In this document: in pieces, positions 26,476 to 35,623 of the stretch
Numbering within the stretch: position 1 is the first letter of the stretch
Layout: each line of letters opens with the position of its first letter
Origin: Gimesia aquarii
Lineage (GTDB): Bacteria; Planctomycetota; Planctomycetia; Planctomycetales; Planctomycetaceae
Length of the DNA stretch: 64,000 bases
Assembly: GCF_007748195.1 (NCBI RefSeq)
Contig: NZ_CP037920.1
Coordinates: 5,361,800 to 5,425,799 of the forward strand
Direction of reading: 5' to 3'
The notes under the pieces: generated by a model
The model's database searches: none
Seen by the model: only the letters and a program-made list of their open reading frames with translations
Told to the model about the DNA's origin: nothing
Translations under genes and position numbers: made by a program

Positions 26476-27936
26476 ATGGTAGGTAATGCACTCTGGCCGA
26501 AACCAGAGAAGACAAATAATCATCATGAAAAGACTTCCCCAAAAATAAAGGTTCGTGAAACAAAGGTCAGCATCATCATAGGTGCCAGGAATAATGCACC
26601 TTTTCTTTCAGATGCCATTGAATCAGCACTCAACCAAAGCGTCCCCTGTGAAGTCATATACTCAGATGACTGCAGTTTTGACGAGTCACTCAAAATTGCA
26701 AACCGCTTCAAAAATCAGGGGTTAATTGTTGTTAATTCTGCTTTCCACCGAGGAGTCTGCGACGCAAGAAACGATGGTGTATCTAGAGCAACAGGTAACT
26801 ATTTACTTTTTCTGGATGGTGACGACATACTCCCACCAGACTATGTAAAAAAACATCTGAAAGAAATCACTTCTATCACTCCGTTCGTATATGGCGATGC
26901 CAAAGCTTTTGGTGATTACTCCACACTTTGGGAGGCACCTGAGTGGGAAACTGGTAAACTCTGGTTGAGAAACTTTGTTAACACTTCTGCTCTTTGGAAT
27001 CGCCAGGCATTTGAAACGGCAGGTCGCTGGAGAAATAAAATCAATACCATGTGGGACTGGGATCTGGCCCTTCGAGGATCGAGATTAGGTACACCCGCGC
27101 GTAGCAAAGCCATACTAAAATATCGCCAACATTCCAGATCCTGGTCTGCAAATATACAAACAAAGTATAAACAGCGACAGGAAAATCTACTGCCACAAAT
27201 GCGTCGCATCTGTTCGAGACTCAGCGTAGGTTCGATATTCAGTGGTAGGCTCAGTAAATTTTTTCCACATTGGATGTCTTCAGTTGCTCAGGCAGTAAAG
27301 CTAATCGACAGTTCTGAACCTGTTGAATTGGTGATACTTGATAATTCAAATGATCCAAAAGCTCTTTCTATGATTAGATCTGAATCCAATCGATATCTGA
27401 ATACTTTTGAAACCATCAGGATTATACCTCATTCGGTAATGATAAACTTTTCAAATGAGAAAGAGCGAAGAAATCAAGTTGCTCAATTTATGGCTCATGC
27501 CTGTAATCGATTACGTGTTGAAATGAGAGGTGACATTCATTGGCTCATTGAAGACGATATCCTTGTCCCCGTTGAAGCAGGTGTCAATCTAATTGAACAA
27601 TTGACAGCAGGATGGATTCCTCCTAATGCCGTTTCTGGTTGCTATCGAAATCGTCATGTAGAAACACAATTCGTTGGAGGACATTTTGACGATTATCATA
27701 TCGTTAATGCTTTTTCAGAAATTGGTACTGAGACAAGTACGGTTGATTACTGTGGGACAGGTTGCCTGATGTTTTGGAAAGATAGAACACCTCAATACTG
27801 GGAGAGCCATTATCGAAATGTACCTGCACACGACTGGGAGTGGTGTGCAATGTTAAAGCAATCGGAAGGAAAAATTTTAATGCTACCTTCCGTTCACTGC
27901 GGCCATGCCAGAACCCCTGAGGAGATTCTCTACTAA
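26476..27936 (+). CDS. Family 2 (GT-A) glycosyltransferase
   Basis: The product (486 residues from ATG 26476) opens its catalytic domain with VSIIIGARNNAPFLSDAIESAL and YSDDCSFDESLKIANRF, then LLFLDGDD, the D-x-D metal site of GT2 enzymes. The second half (residues ~270-486) has a further GT-like strand pattern (VELVILDNSN; WLIEDDILVPVEAG), so it may hold two nucleotide-sugar-binding domains, as in bifunctional polysaccharide synthases. It would transfer sugars to a surface glycan or lipid. GAGGG precedes the ATG at a proper distance; a TTG 18 bases upstream could also start but lacks that support. Location in the cytoplasm is assumed because there is no signal or membrane helix. Confidence 0.8.
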   Translation: MVGNALWPKPEKTNNHHEKTSPKIKVRETKVSIIIGARNNAPFLSDAIESALNQSVPCEVIYSDDCSFDESLKIANRFKNQGLIVVNSAFHRGVCDARNDGVSRATGNYLLFLDGDDILPPDYVKKHLKEITSITPFVYGDAKAFGDYSTLWEAPEWETGKLWLRNFVNTSALWNRQAFETAGRWRNKINTMWDWDLALRGSRLGTPARSKAILKYRQHSRSWSANIQTKYKQRQENLLPQMRRICSRLSVGSIFSGRLSKFFPHWMSSVAQAVKLIDSSEPVELVILDNSNDPKALSMIRSESNRYLNTFETIRIIPHSVMINFSNEKERRNQVAQFMAHACNRLRVEMRGDIHWLIEDDILVPVEAGVNLIEQLTAGWIPPNAVSGCYRNRHVETQFVGGHFDDYHIVNAFSEIGTETSTVDYCGTGCLMFWKDRTPQYWESHYRNVPAHDWEWCAMLKQSEGKILMLPSVHCGHARTPEEILY

Positions 27937-27964
27937 GGAGATCTGAACTGAGGGCATAGCAGAT

Positions 27965-28057
27965 AAAAATGCACAGGCCCACAAACACAATGATAGGAAG
28001 CAGGCACTAGTCCCCTAACTTTGCGCGCTGATTGAAGCAAGGGGCCTGTGCAATTTT
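27965..28057. terminator. Long inverted repeat, possible bidirectional terminator
   Basis: A 10-bp perfect inverted repeat, GCACAGGCCC at 27971-27980 and GGGCCTGTGC at 28042-28051, extends by further A-T pairs on both sides after one mismatch (to 27965 and 28057). The loop is about 61 bases. Both outer arms are A/T-rich, as would fit termination in either direction, 30 bases after the glycosyltransferase stop. The long loop is unusual for a simple terminator, so a small structured RNA or a remnant of a short mobile element is possible. Confidence 0.4.
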
Positions 28058-28569
28058 GTGAAAACTTCATTTATGCAAATCGCAATAATGACGAGCACCC
28101 TCTATATGCATATAGTGACTCAAAGTAGATTTCTTCCCAAGAAAAATCATAAATTTGATAAATATTGATAAAGAACAAAAAATCATATATTCACAAAGAG
28201 ATATTATTTTGAACAGGTAACAAATTTTTCATCTCATTTCTAGGCTAATATTCACTTAATTGTTTACTGTATCAGAAAAAAGTATACAAAAAAACCCCTT
28301 CTCATCCTAGTCCATTTTTCCCAATTATTTCTTAATAATATATTACTTTTATCTGAAAACCAATTTTCTCAATCTATCATATGAACAAAAAAAACCAACT
28401 AAACATTATTGTACATTCCCTTCTTTTATCATCAAAAATGAGTCCCACTTCGTTTTTATTTGACATTTTATTGTTAACAATTTACAAATATAATATTATT
28501 TAGACGTTGATCTATTCCAATTCAGATCACTTGATCAATTCGTTACTTACCAATTCAGGGGGAATAATC
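28058..28569. other. Very AT-rich spacer, no gene seen
   Basis: About 510 bases of extreme A/T content with no convincing coding frame. It must include the promoter of the DUF1559-lipoprotein pair; several TATAAT-like strings occur near 28485-28500 but cannot be told apart from background. Confidence 0.35.
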
Positions 28570-29493
28570 ATGCAACAAGCTACCAAGTCAAAGGGATTCA
28601 CCCTTATTGAACTCTTAGTCGTGATTGCCATCATCGCAATCTTAATTGCTCTATTGCTCCCCGCAGTTCAACAAGCAAGAGAAGCAGCACGTAGAAACAC
28701 CTGTAGAAATAATTTGAAACAGATTGGCCTCGCTTTTCATAATTACCTTGAAACACACAAGGTTCTTCCTCCAGGATATATCCAAACTAGTCAAAGAAAC
28801 CGTAATGAAGCAACTTGGATCTCTGTTCTACTCCCCTTTATCGATCAAGCGAATCTCTACAACACGATAGACTTCAATGCTTGCTTTGGATGTACTAGTG
28901 TTGGTGGCACAAACTTTGAGTTGATTTCAAATCCGATTCCCATGCTGCAGTGCCCTACTGATCTTCCTGTTCCGTCTCTCCCTTTTAATGTGTTTGCTAG
29001 AGGAAATTATGCTGCCAGCAATGGAATTGGACCGCTCATTTCCGGCTTTGGTATCGATCCCAGTCCCCCTACACGGGGTCCCGTGGGAGCTTTTGATCAG
29101 AATTCTGCCAAAAGAATGCGAGACTTCCGCGATGGTAGCAGTAATACAATTGTTGCTTCAGAATTAAGAAAAGTTGAAAACGGAACTGACTTTCGCGGAG
29201 TATTACATTATCCCGAAGGTCCTTTTATCCATCATAACTATACACCAAATTCTAATGTTCCTGATCAATTACGTATTGCCTTCTGTGATACCAATGCCAA
29301 ACCAGCATGCACAGGCACTTACACTGCTTTCAATAACAGGAATTTACTTTATTCTGCACGCAGTCTGCATGATGGAGGCGTTCACGCACTTCTTGGAGAC
29401 GGGGCTGTCCGTTTCGTTAGCGAAAATATTGACTTAAATACCTGGCAATACCTTGGTGATCTGAATGATGGAAATTCGATTGGGGAGTATTGA
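28570..29493 (+). CDS. DUF1559 prepilin-like protein
   Basis: The product (307 residues) begins at the ATG 28570, which follows a strong AGGGGGA sequence by about seven bases. A longer frame beginning upstream with TTG would place 21 extra residues before the prepilin leader, which is not typical. The N-terminus has [11 protein letters not shown] with Glu14 at the +5 position, the hydrophobic helix and QQAREAARR. The C-terminus has LHDGGVHALLGDGAVRFVSENID, the H-x-GG...DG family motif. It resembles the copy at 2039-3151 and is also followed by a small lipoprotein gene. Probably a pseudopilin-like surface protein; function unproven. Confidence 0.9.
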   Translation: MQQATKSKGFTLIELLVVIAIIAILIALLLPAVQQAREAARRNTCRNNLKQIGLAFHNYLETHKVLPPGYIQTSQRNRNEATWISVLLPFIDQANLYNTIDFNACFGCTSVGGTNFELISNPIPMLQCPTDLPVPSLPFNVFARGNYAASNGIGPLISGFGIDPSPPTRGPVGAFDQNSAKRMRDFRDGSSNTIVASELRKVENGTDFRGVLHYPEGPFIHHNYTPNSNVPDQLRIAFCDTNAKPACTGTYTAFNNRNLLYSARSLHDGGVHALLGDGAVRFVSENIDLNTWQYLGDLNDGNSIGEY

Positions 29494-29614
29494 TTAACTT
29501 TAATGTGAAATCAGATTTATCAATGGTAGCCATGATATCGATTCGCTTACAGAATCCTGCTTCGGTCAATATTCATATTTATCTTTGAAATCACTGTTAA
29601 GGAATTACTTCCAG

Positions 29615-30085
29615 ATGGCTTTAGATTTTTTCAATTCATCTTGTCGAAAACTATGTTTGACTTCACTCATTTTTTCAAGCTTAGTGGTTCATTCTTCAAG
29701 TTGTTCTCGTTCTGATAATAACTCTCCAGAACGTGCAGCAATCAATGGTCAGATTAAATTTAAGGGAGAGGCTGTTGAAGATGGCATGATTACATTTACG
29801 CCTCTCTCACCCACTGTTGGTCCTTCAACAGGTGCCAAAATTAGAAAGGGCTCTTATTCAATTTCTCAAGAATCTGGTCCTGTCGTCGGGATGAATCGTG
29901 TAGAAATCACCGCATATCAAAAAACAGGGAAAAAAATTGAAGCAGGAACTCCCAACCCACCAGGTACGATCGTGGATGAATTAAATCAATTCATTCCCAA
30001 AGAGTATAATGCGCAGAGCAAAATAACGATTCAAATCAATACTGGGAATAATGAAAATAAAGACTTTGATCTCGTTAAAAAATAG
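29615..30085 (+). CDS. Small lipoprotein with transthyretin-like region
   Basis: The 156-residue product starts with a hydrophobic segment followed by a Cys-rich end (SLVVHSSSCSRS), a plausible lipoprotein signal. The rest (RAAINGQIKFKGEAVEDGMITFTPL and FDLVKK at the end) looks like the carboxypeptidase-regulatory/transthyretin-like domain seen in planctomycete 'DUF1559 partner' lipoproteins. It starts at ATG 29615, with AAGGA eleven bases upstream; a TTG 30 bases earlier is less likely. The DUF1559 stop is 121 bases upstream. The two are probably transcribed together and may meet at the cell surface. Confidence 0.7.
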   Translation: MALDFFNSSCRKLCLTSLIFSSLVVHSSSCSRSDNNSPERAAINGQIKFKGEAVEDGMITFTPLSPTVGPSTGAKIRKGSYSISQESGPVVGMNRVEITAYQKTGKKIEAGTPNPPGTIVDELNQFIPKEYNAQSKITIQINTGNNENKDFDLVKK

Positions 30086-30173
30086 AAATCTTTTTGATTA
30101 TTTTGTTATCGTCCACCACAATTAGATTGGACATCTTTTAAAAAGTAAATCACCCATAGTCTAAGGAAAATCA

Positions 30174-30794
30174 ATGAAGGAATCTCAGTTAGTTCGAGGG
30201 CTGGGCGAACAGATAGTAGAACGTCTTAGAGAGGATATCTTTTCAGGGAAAATTGCAGAAGGAGAGCGTTTACGTGAAATCGATTTGGCCAAACGATTTG
30301 CCGTTAGTAGGGGGCCAATTCGTGAAGCGATTCAGCAACTTGCCTGGGAAGGAATTGTAGAAGCAGATCGCAACAAGGGAGCGATCGTTTCAACATCTGC
30401 TCCTAATGAAATTTCAGAACTGATCATTCCACTTAGATGTACGATAGAAAAATATGCAGTGCGACTTTTTTTTGATAGTTTGACAGAAGAAGATTTTTTG
30501 TTGTGGGATAATATTCTCGAAAAAATGAAGTTTGCCTGTGAAGCACAAGATTTTGCGTTGATTTCGGAACATGATATTGCCTTTCACCGTGCTTTAGTCA
30601 ACCGATCTCATTCTCCCGACCTCTTAGCAATCTGGTCTTCCATCGTGTCCCGAGTCCGAAGACATTTTCGTGAGTCTCATTTGAAATATACAAAACCAAT
30701 TCAAATCTACGAAGAACACCTGCCGATTATTGATGCTTTAAAAAACAAAAGTCTGGCGGATGCACTACAGGTTATTGAGGATCATATTGAATAG
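30174..30794 (+). CDS. GntR-family (FadR/FCD) regulator
   Basis: The 206-residue product has a GntR winged helix (residues ~10-75; IFSGKIAEGERLREIDLAKRFAVSRGPIREAIQQLAWEGIVEADRNKGAIV) and an FCD effector domain with the His-rich metal site (HDIAFHRALVNRSH). FCD proteins bind organic acids and control their catabolism. It heads a plus-strand run with PSD1, DUF1501, an enolase-superfamily enzyme, a deacylase and a symporter, so it probably controls them. It is a little shorter at the C-terminus than many members. AAGGA lies before the ATG. Confidence 0.88.
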   Translation: MKESQLVRGLGEQIVERLREDIFSGKIAEGERLREIDLAKRFAVSRGPIREAIQQLAWEGIVEADRNKGAIVSTSAPNEISELIIPLRCTIEKYAVRLFFDSLTEEDFLLWDNILEKMKFACEAQDFALISEHDIAFHRALVNRSHSPDLLAIWSSIVSRVRRHFRESHLKYTKPIQIYEEHLPIIDALKNKSLADALQVIEDHIE

Positions 30795-30813
30795 AGCAGT
30801 AATAAAACGAATC

Positions 30814-33800
30814 ATGTCTTTTAAAAACAAACTATCAATAGCGAGTCAAAGCCTTGGAATCCTTCTGTTAGGACTCTTCTCTGAGCAGGCATTAGCAGTA
30901 AACGATCAAAATAATTCCATTCAACGGGAGCATTATTTTGAGCAACACGTTCGACCGCTCTTGATTAAACACTGTCTCAAATGCCATGGTCCTAAGAAAC
31001 AGTTTGCAGAATTTCGGCTTGATACGCGTGCGAATCTTCTCAAAGGTGGAGAAAGTGGACCGGCAATCAAGGTGAATCACCCTGGTGAAAGTCTCTTAAT
31101 GAGCGCGATCCGTCGTGAGTCACTTGAAATGCCTCCCGACAAACCATTATCTAAAACAGACATCGAAGTTTTAGCGACGTGGATCAAAAACGGTGCCATC
31201 TGGCCTGAGAAAGTAGTGATCGGAACTTCAACCAAAGTCGATTTTTCTAAACATTGGGCATTTCGCCCCATTCGAAATCCCATTCGACCCTCTGTGAAAG
31301 ATACTCTCTGGCCACAAAATGATATTGATTATTTCATTCTTTCAAAACTGGAACAGAATCGACTTAAACCATCATTACCCGCAAAACCGGCTACCTTACT
31401 CCGCAGAATGATTTGGGATCTTACCGGCCTGACTCCCACGTCTGAACAGATCAAATTATTCTCAAAAAGGATTTCGTCTCAGTCAGCCGATTCAATAATC
31501 GACCAGCAACTCGCCTCCCCACATTATGGAGAACGCTGGGGAAGATATTGGCTTGATTTGGCCCGTTATGCAGACACCAAAGGCTATGTATTCTTTGAAA
31601 AACCTATTTTCCATTCCGCGTTTACCTATCGAGACTACGTGATTAATAGCTTCAATAAAGACAAACCGTTCAACCAGTTTGTCATGGAGCAATTAGCCGC
31701 AGATTTTCTGAAAGATGAAATCCCACACGAGTCCCAAGCAGCACTCGGATTCATTACCGTTGGTCCAAGACTTAAAAATGATATCCATGATATTATTTCA
31801 GACCGAATCGATGTCGTCACACGTGGACTACTAGGTTTGACCGTAGGCTGTGCACGTTGCCATGATCATAAATACGATCCTATTTCAATTGAAGACTATT
31901 ACTCTATGTATGGAGTCTTCCGAAATTCTCTCGAACCGATTCATCTTCCATTTCTTAAAAAAAACAAGATCCCTGATCATCTAGCGACACAGGTGCAGAA
32001 TATTAAACTGGCTGCAGAAAATTTAGAAGAACTCTACAAGAACCAACATACAAAAGTATCACGAGATGCACGCCAGAGACTGTCAGAATACCTGAGCATA
32101 GCACAATCTCGGAGAAGTGGTCCGGATACCGTCAAATTTGATGTGATTGTTGATGGTGATGACCTCAATCCGGAAGTCTTATTAAAGTGGCAGGAGTTTC
32201 TAGATAATTCTGAAAAAACTAACTCCCCCGTATTTTCGATATGGCATCAGTTGGAACATATTCCCAAAGAGAATTTTTCCGCTCAATCAAGACGCTTACT
32301 TCAAAAGAAAACGAGTGACGATAACGTTGATGCTGTAGTAAGACTGATTGCCAACTCTCTATTACAATCAGAACTTGATCGTTTTCAAGATGTGATTTCC
32401 GGCTACGCAAAACTATTCAAGCAAGTTGATCAGGAATGGGACCACTGGATTGCCGAAGCGTCTAAACCGGGAAGTACTTCAAAATCCATCCCGTTTGCAC
32501 CTGAAAAACAAGTATATCGTCAAGCCTTTTATAGCACCCACTCACCGTTAATCACTTCTTTACACGGATACACGGTTTTAAAATTATTTCCTGACAGAAA
32601 GTTACAAGAAACCGTCAAAAAACTTAATGCCACTCTAGATAAAGCACGGGCAGCCGCCCCTGTTGAACTGGCTCAAATGATGGCACTCACTGATGCGAAT
32701 CAAATCATCGAACCACGAGTTTTCAGGCGTGGAAATCCGGGAACTCCAGCTCAACCAGTTCAACGGCACTATCTGACCTTTTTCAATCAGGTATCCGACA
32801 AACCGTTTACACAAGGAAGCGGAAGACTGGAATTAGCTAAAGCGATTGTTTCGCCTCAAAACCCTTTGACCACCCGCGTGATTGTGAATCGCATCTGGCA
32901 GCATCACTTTGGTCAAGGAATCGTTACTACCCCGAGTGACTTTGGGATCCAGGGAGCTTCCCCTTCTCATCCGGAACTCCTGGACCATCTGGCAATCTGG
33001 TTCATGGAAAACGGATGGTCGATCAAAAAACTCCATCGCTATATCATGCAGTCGGCGACCTATCAACAACAGAGTCTCTCACATGCTTCAGGAGAGAAAA
33101 TTGACCCAGCCAACAAATTTTTATGGAGAATGAATCGTCGACGTCAAGACTTTGAAACAATGCGTGACACATTGCTCCAAGTCAGCCATCAACTGGATAC
33201 TACAGTTGGCGGTAAGTCAATCAAAGGTATCGTATCGAAATCCAACAAACGCCGCACAATCTACACATTCATTGATCGTCAACGCGTTCCCGGACTGTTA
33301 CGTACCTTTGACTTCCCTTCTCCTGATGTCAGCAGTGGAAAACGAAATTCGACTTCTGTTCCTGGACAGTCTTTGTTCCTCATGAATCATCCCCTCGTAC
33401 TGAAATCTGCTCAAATTCTAGGAAAAGAAGCGCAGCGAGCAGGCAATCCAACAGCTGGTATCAGGCAGCTCTATCAAAGTATTTTGCAACGTAAGCCAAC
33501 TCAGCAAGAACAAAATGACATGCTTCAGTTCCTGGAAACAGAACCCGTTCCTAAAAAACAGTCTCTGATTGCAACGGCCTGGGAATATGGTTATGGGATA
33601 TATGACGAGAACTCAAAAAAATTATCAAATTTTAAAGCGATACCTTACTGGAACGGAAAACAATATCAAGGAAGTGATAAGCTACCAGACCCAAAACTAG
33701 GCTGGGTCTTTTTAGATAAAACAGGAGGTCATCCGGGTAATGATATGAATCATGTCGCCGTAATTCGGTGGCGCGCTCCAGAAACGATGACTGTTTCGCT

Positions 33801-34191
33801 CAAGGGAATTCTCAAGCATGAAATATCACATGGAAATGGAATTCGTGGACGTGTTCTTATCTCTGGCGAAAAAAGATTAGGCCCCTGGAATGTTCACCAG
33901 AGTTCGGTCAAAACGACTCTCGAGAATATCGAACTGGAAAAAAATCAAACAATCGATTTTGTCGTCGATATTGCAGGTCATCTCGGATACGACTCGTTCG
34001 TCTGGTCGCCGGAAATTATTGCTCACCCTTCCAATTCGATAGCATTTTCCAAGACGGCAAAAAAACAAATGCCGATTCATCACTGGCATTATTCCCAGGA
34101 CTTCAGAAAACCAGACACGATACAAATTACTCCCTGGCAAAGTCTGGCCCAGATTCTTTTGTTATCAAATGAATTTCAGTTTATCGATTAA
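30814..34191 (+). CDS. PSD1 protein with planctomycete cytochrome c, DUF1549/DUF1553
   Basis: The 1125-residue exported product has a signal peptide ending near QALAV, then a cytochrome-like haem site CLKCH (Cys54, Cys57, His58), and a MPPDKPLSKTDIEVLATWI block that marks the planctomycete cytochrome C domain. DUF1549 follows (FILSKLEQNRLKPSLPAKPATLLRRMIWDLTGLTPT...), then DUF1553 (RVIVNRIWQHHFGQGIVTTPSDFG; TSVPGQSLFLMNHPLV). The last ~220 residues form a beta-rich domain. These proteins occur widely in planctomycetes next to a DUF1501 protein, which is so here after 15 bases. The role is unproven; a periplasmic oxidase/dehydrogenase role for glycan breakdown has been suggested for the group. 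I use ATG 30814, since the longer frame would overlap the GntR gene. Confidence 0.9.
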   Translation: MSFKNKLSIASQSLGILLLGLFSEQALAVNDQNNSIQREHYFEQHVRPLLIKHCLKCHGPKKQFAEFRLDTRANLLKGGESGPAIKVNHPGESLLMSAIRRESLEMPPDKPLSKTDIEVLATWIKNGAIWPEKVVIGTSTKVDFSKHWAFRPIRNPIRPSVKDTLWPQNDIDYFILSKLEQNRLKPSLPAKPATLLRRMIWDLTGLTPTSEQIKLFSKRISSQSADSIIDQQLASPHYGERWGRYWLDLARYADTKGYVFFEKPIFHSAFTYRDYVINSFNKDKPFNQFVMEQLAADFLKDEIPHESQAALGFITVGPRLKNDIHDIISDRIDVVTRGLLGLTVGCARCHDHKYDPISIEDYYSMYGVFRNSLEPIHLPFLKKNKIPDHLATQVQNIKLAAENLEELYKNQHTKVSRDARQRLSEYLSIAQSRRSGPDTVKFDVIVDGDDLNPEVLLKWQEFLDNSEKTNSPVFSIWHQLEHIPKENFSAQSRRLLQKKTSDDNVDAVVRLIANSLLQSELDRFQDVISGYAKLFKQVDQEWDHWIAEASKPGSTSKSIPFAPEKQVYRQAFYSTHSPLITSLHGYTVLKLFPDRKLQETVKKLNATLDKARAAAPVELAQMMALTDANQIIEPRVFRRGNPGTPAQPVQRHYLTFFNQVSDKPFTQGSGRLELAKAIVSPQNPLTTRVIVNRIWQHHFGQGIVTTPSDFGIQGASPSHPELLDHLAIWFMENGWSIKKLHRYIMQSATYQQQSLSHASGEKIDPANKFLWRMNRRRQDFETMRDTLLQVSHQLDTTVGGKSIKGIVSKSNKRRTIYTFIDRQRVPGLLRTFDFPSPDVSSGKRNSTSVPGQSLFLMNHPLVLKSAQILGKEAQRAGNPTAGIRQLYQSILQRKPTQQEQNDMLQFLETEPVPKKQSLIATAWEYGYGIYDENSKKLSNFKAIPYWNGKQYQGSDKLPDPKLGWVFLDKTGGHPGNDMNHVAVIRWRAPETMTVSLKGILKHEISHGNGIRGRVLISGEKRLGPWNVHQSSVKTTLENIELEKNQTIDFVVDIAGHLGYDSFVWSPEIIAHPSNSIAFSKTAKKQMPIHHWHYSQDFRKPDTIQITPWQSLAQILLLSNEFQFID

Positions 34192-34206
34192 ATAAACGAG
34201 CATCAC

Positions 34207-35592
34207 ATGCAACATATCACTGAAAATAAACTACCAATTGATAGGCGTGAAATGTTAACGCAATCAGGCATGGGCATGGGAATGCTTGCATTAGCAGGAC
34301 TAACCGCTAAGGAACACTTACAGGCTGCCAACACCACACATCATCGTCCCCAAGCTAAACAAATCGTGCACCTGTTTATGAATGGAGGTCCTTCACACGT
34401 TGATACATTTGATCCTAAACCATTACTTAAAAAGTATCATGGCAAGCCTCTGCCTAACCCCAATTTACCGACAGAGCGAAAGACTGCTGGTGCTCTGAGT
34501 TCTCCTTTTCAGTTTAAAAAATATGGTGAATCGGGAATTGAAGTCAGTGAGCTATTTCAAAGAACAGCTGCGCATATCGACGATATGTGTATTATCCGCT
34601 CGATGCATTCTGACATTCCTAATCATGAACCTTCACTTTTATTGATGAATTGTGGTGACAATGCTTTGCCGCGCCCCAGTTTCGGATCCTGGGTCAATTA
34701 TGGTCTCGGTACCTTAAACGAAAACCTCCCCGGTTTCGTTGTGCTTTGCCCGAATGGTTTTCCTGTTGTAGGACCTAAAAACTGGCGTTCCGCATTTCTC
34801 CCGGGCTCTTTTCAGGGAACGCATTTAGATACAAAAGAAACTGATGTTTCACGACTCATCGAAAACATCAACAACCCGCAATCGCCGAAACGACAACGCC
34901 GCCAACTGGACCTGCTTCAGAAAATCAATCAGCGACATTTAGCAAATCGAGGACACGACTCACTATTGGAAGCTCGAATTCAATCTTTCGAACTAGCCTA
35001 TCGCATGCAGTTTGAAGCATCAGACGTTCTTGATCTTTCAAAAGAACCAAAACATATTCAGGAAATGTATGGAGATGGATTACAAGGTCGACAATTATTG
35101 ATGACTCGCCGACTGCTCGAAAAAGGTGTACGGTTCATACAAGTCTGGCACAGTGGCGGTCAGGAATGGGACCATCATAGTGGAATTGAAAAAGGCTTAC
35201 GAAAGCTATGTGGTCAATGGGACCAACCAATTGCCGCGTTTCTGACTGATCTCAAACAACGCGGAATGCTCGATTCTACTTTACTGCTTTGGGGAGGTGA
35301 ATTTGGACGAACCCCAGTCGCAGAACTTCCAGCGATGAATGGTCGTGATCACAATCATTATGGATTCAGCATGTGGATGGCCGGTGGAGGCGTCAAAGGT
35401 GGACATGTCCATGGAGCCACCGACGAAACAGGATTCGCTGCCTCCGAAAATAAAGTCCACGTCCATGACTTACACGCCACAATGCTGCATTTGCTCGGTA
35501 TTGATCATGAAAAACTTACCTACCGCTATGCAGGCCGCGACTTTCGTTTAACCGATGTTCATGGTCATGTCGTCAAAGAAATTCTTGCATAA
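34207..35592 (+). CDS. DUF1501 (sulfatase-like) protein with Tat signal
   Basis: The 461-residue product starts with a twin-arginine signal (DRREMLTQSGMGMGMLALAGL), so it is exported folded. The body has the DUF1501 signature: IVHLFMNGGPSHVDTFDPKP at residue ~55, HSGGQEWDHHSG, and LLWGGEFGRTPVAELPAMNGRDHNHYGFS toward the end, the alkaline-phosphatase/sulfatase fold with His/Asp metal ligands. DUF1501 proteins nearly always follow PSD1 proteins in planctomycetes, as here (15-base gap). The reaction is not known. The position inside a catabolic run suggests a role in breaking down the same substrate. Confidence 0.9.
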   Translation: MQHITENKLPIDRREMLTQSGMGMGMLALAGLTAKEHLQAANTTHHRPQAKQIVHLFMNGGPSHVDTFDPKPLLKKYHGKPLPNPNLPTERKTAGALSSPFQFKKYGESGIEVSELFQRTAAHIDDMCIIRSMHSDIPNHEPSLLLMNCGDNALPRPSFGSWVNYGLGTLNENLPGFVVLCPNGFPVVGPKNWRSAFLPGSFQGTHLDTKETDVSRLIENINNPQSPKRQRRQLDLLQKINQRHLANRGHDSLLEARIQSFELAYRMQFEASDVLDLSKEPKHIQEMYGDGLQGRQLLMTRRLLEKGVRFIQVWHSGGQEWDHHSGIEKGLRKLCGQWDQPIAAFLTDLKQRGMLDSTLLLWGGEFGRTPVAELPAMNGRDHNHYGFSMWMAGGGVKGGHVHGATDETGFAASENKVHVHDLHATMLHLLGIDHEKLTYRYAGRDFRLTDVHGHVVKEILA

Positions 35593-35623
35593 TCTTACTT
35601 CTCACTCAAGGCACATAAAACAC

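Noticed and set aside
30760-30813. Longer N-terminus for the PSD1 protein
   Set aside because: It overlaps the GntR gene and places residues before a clear signal peptide.
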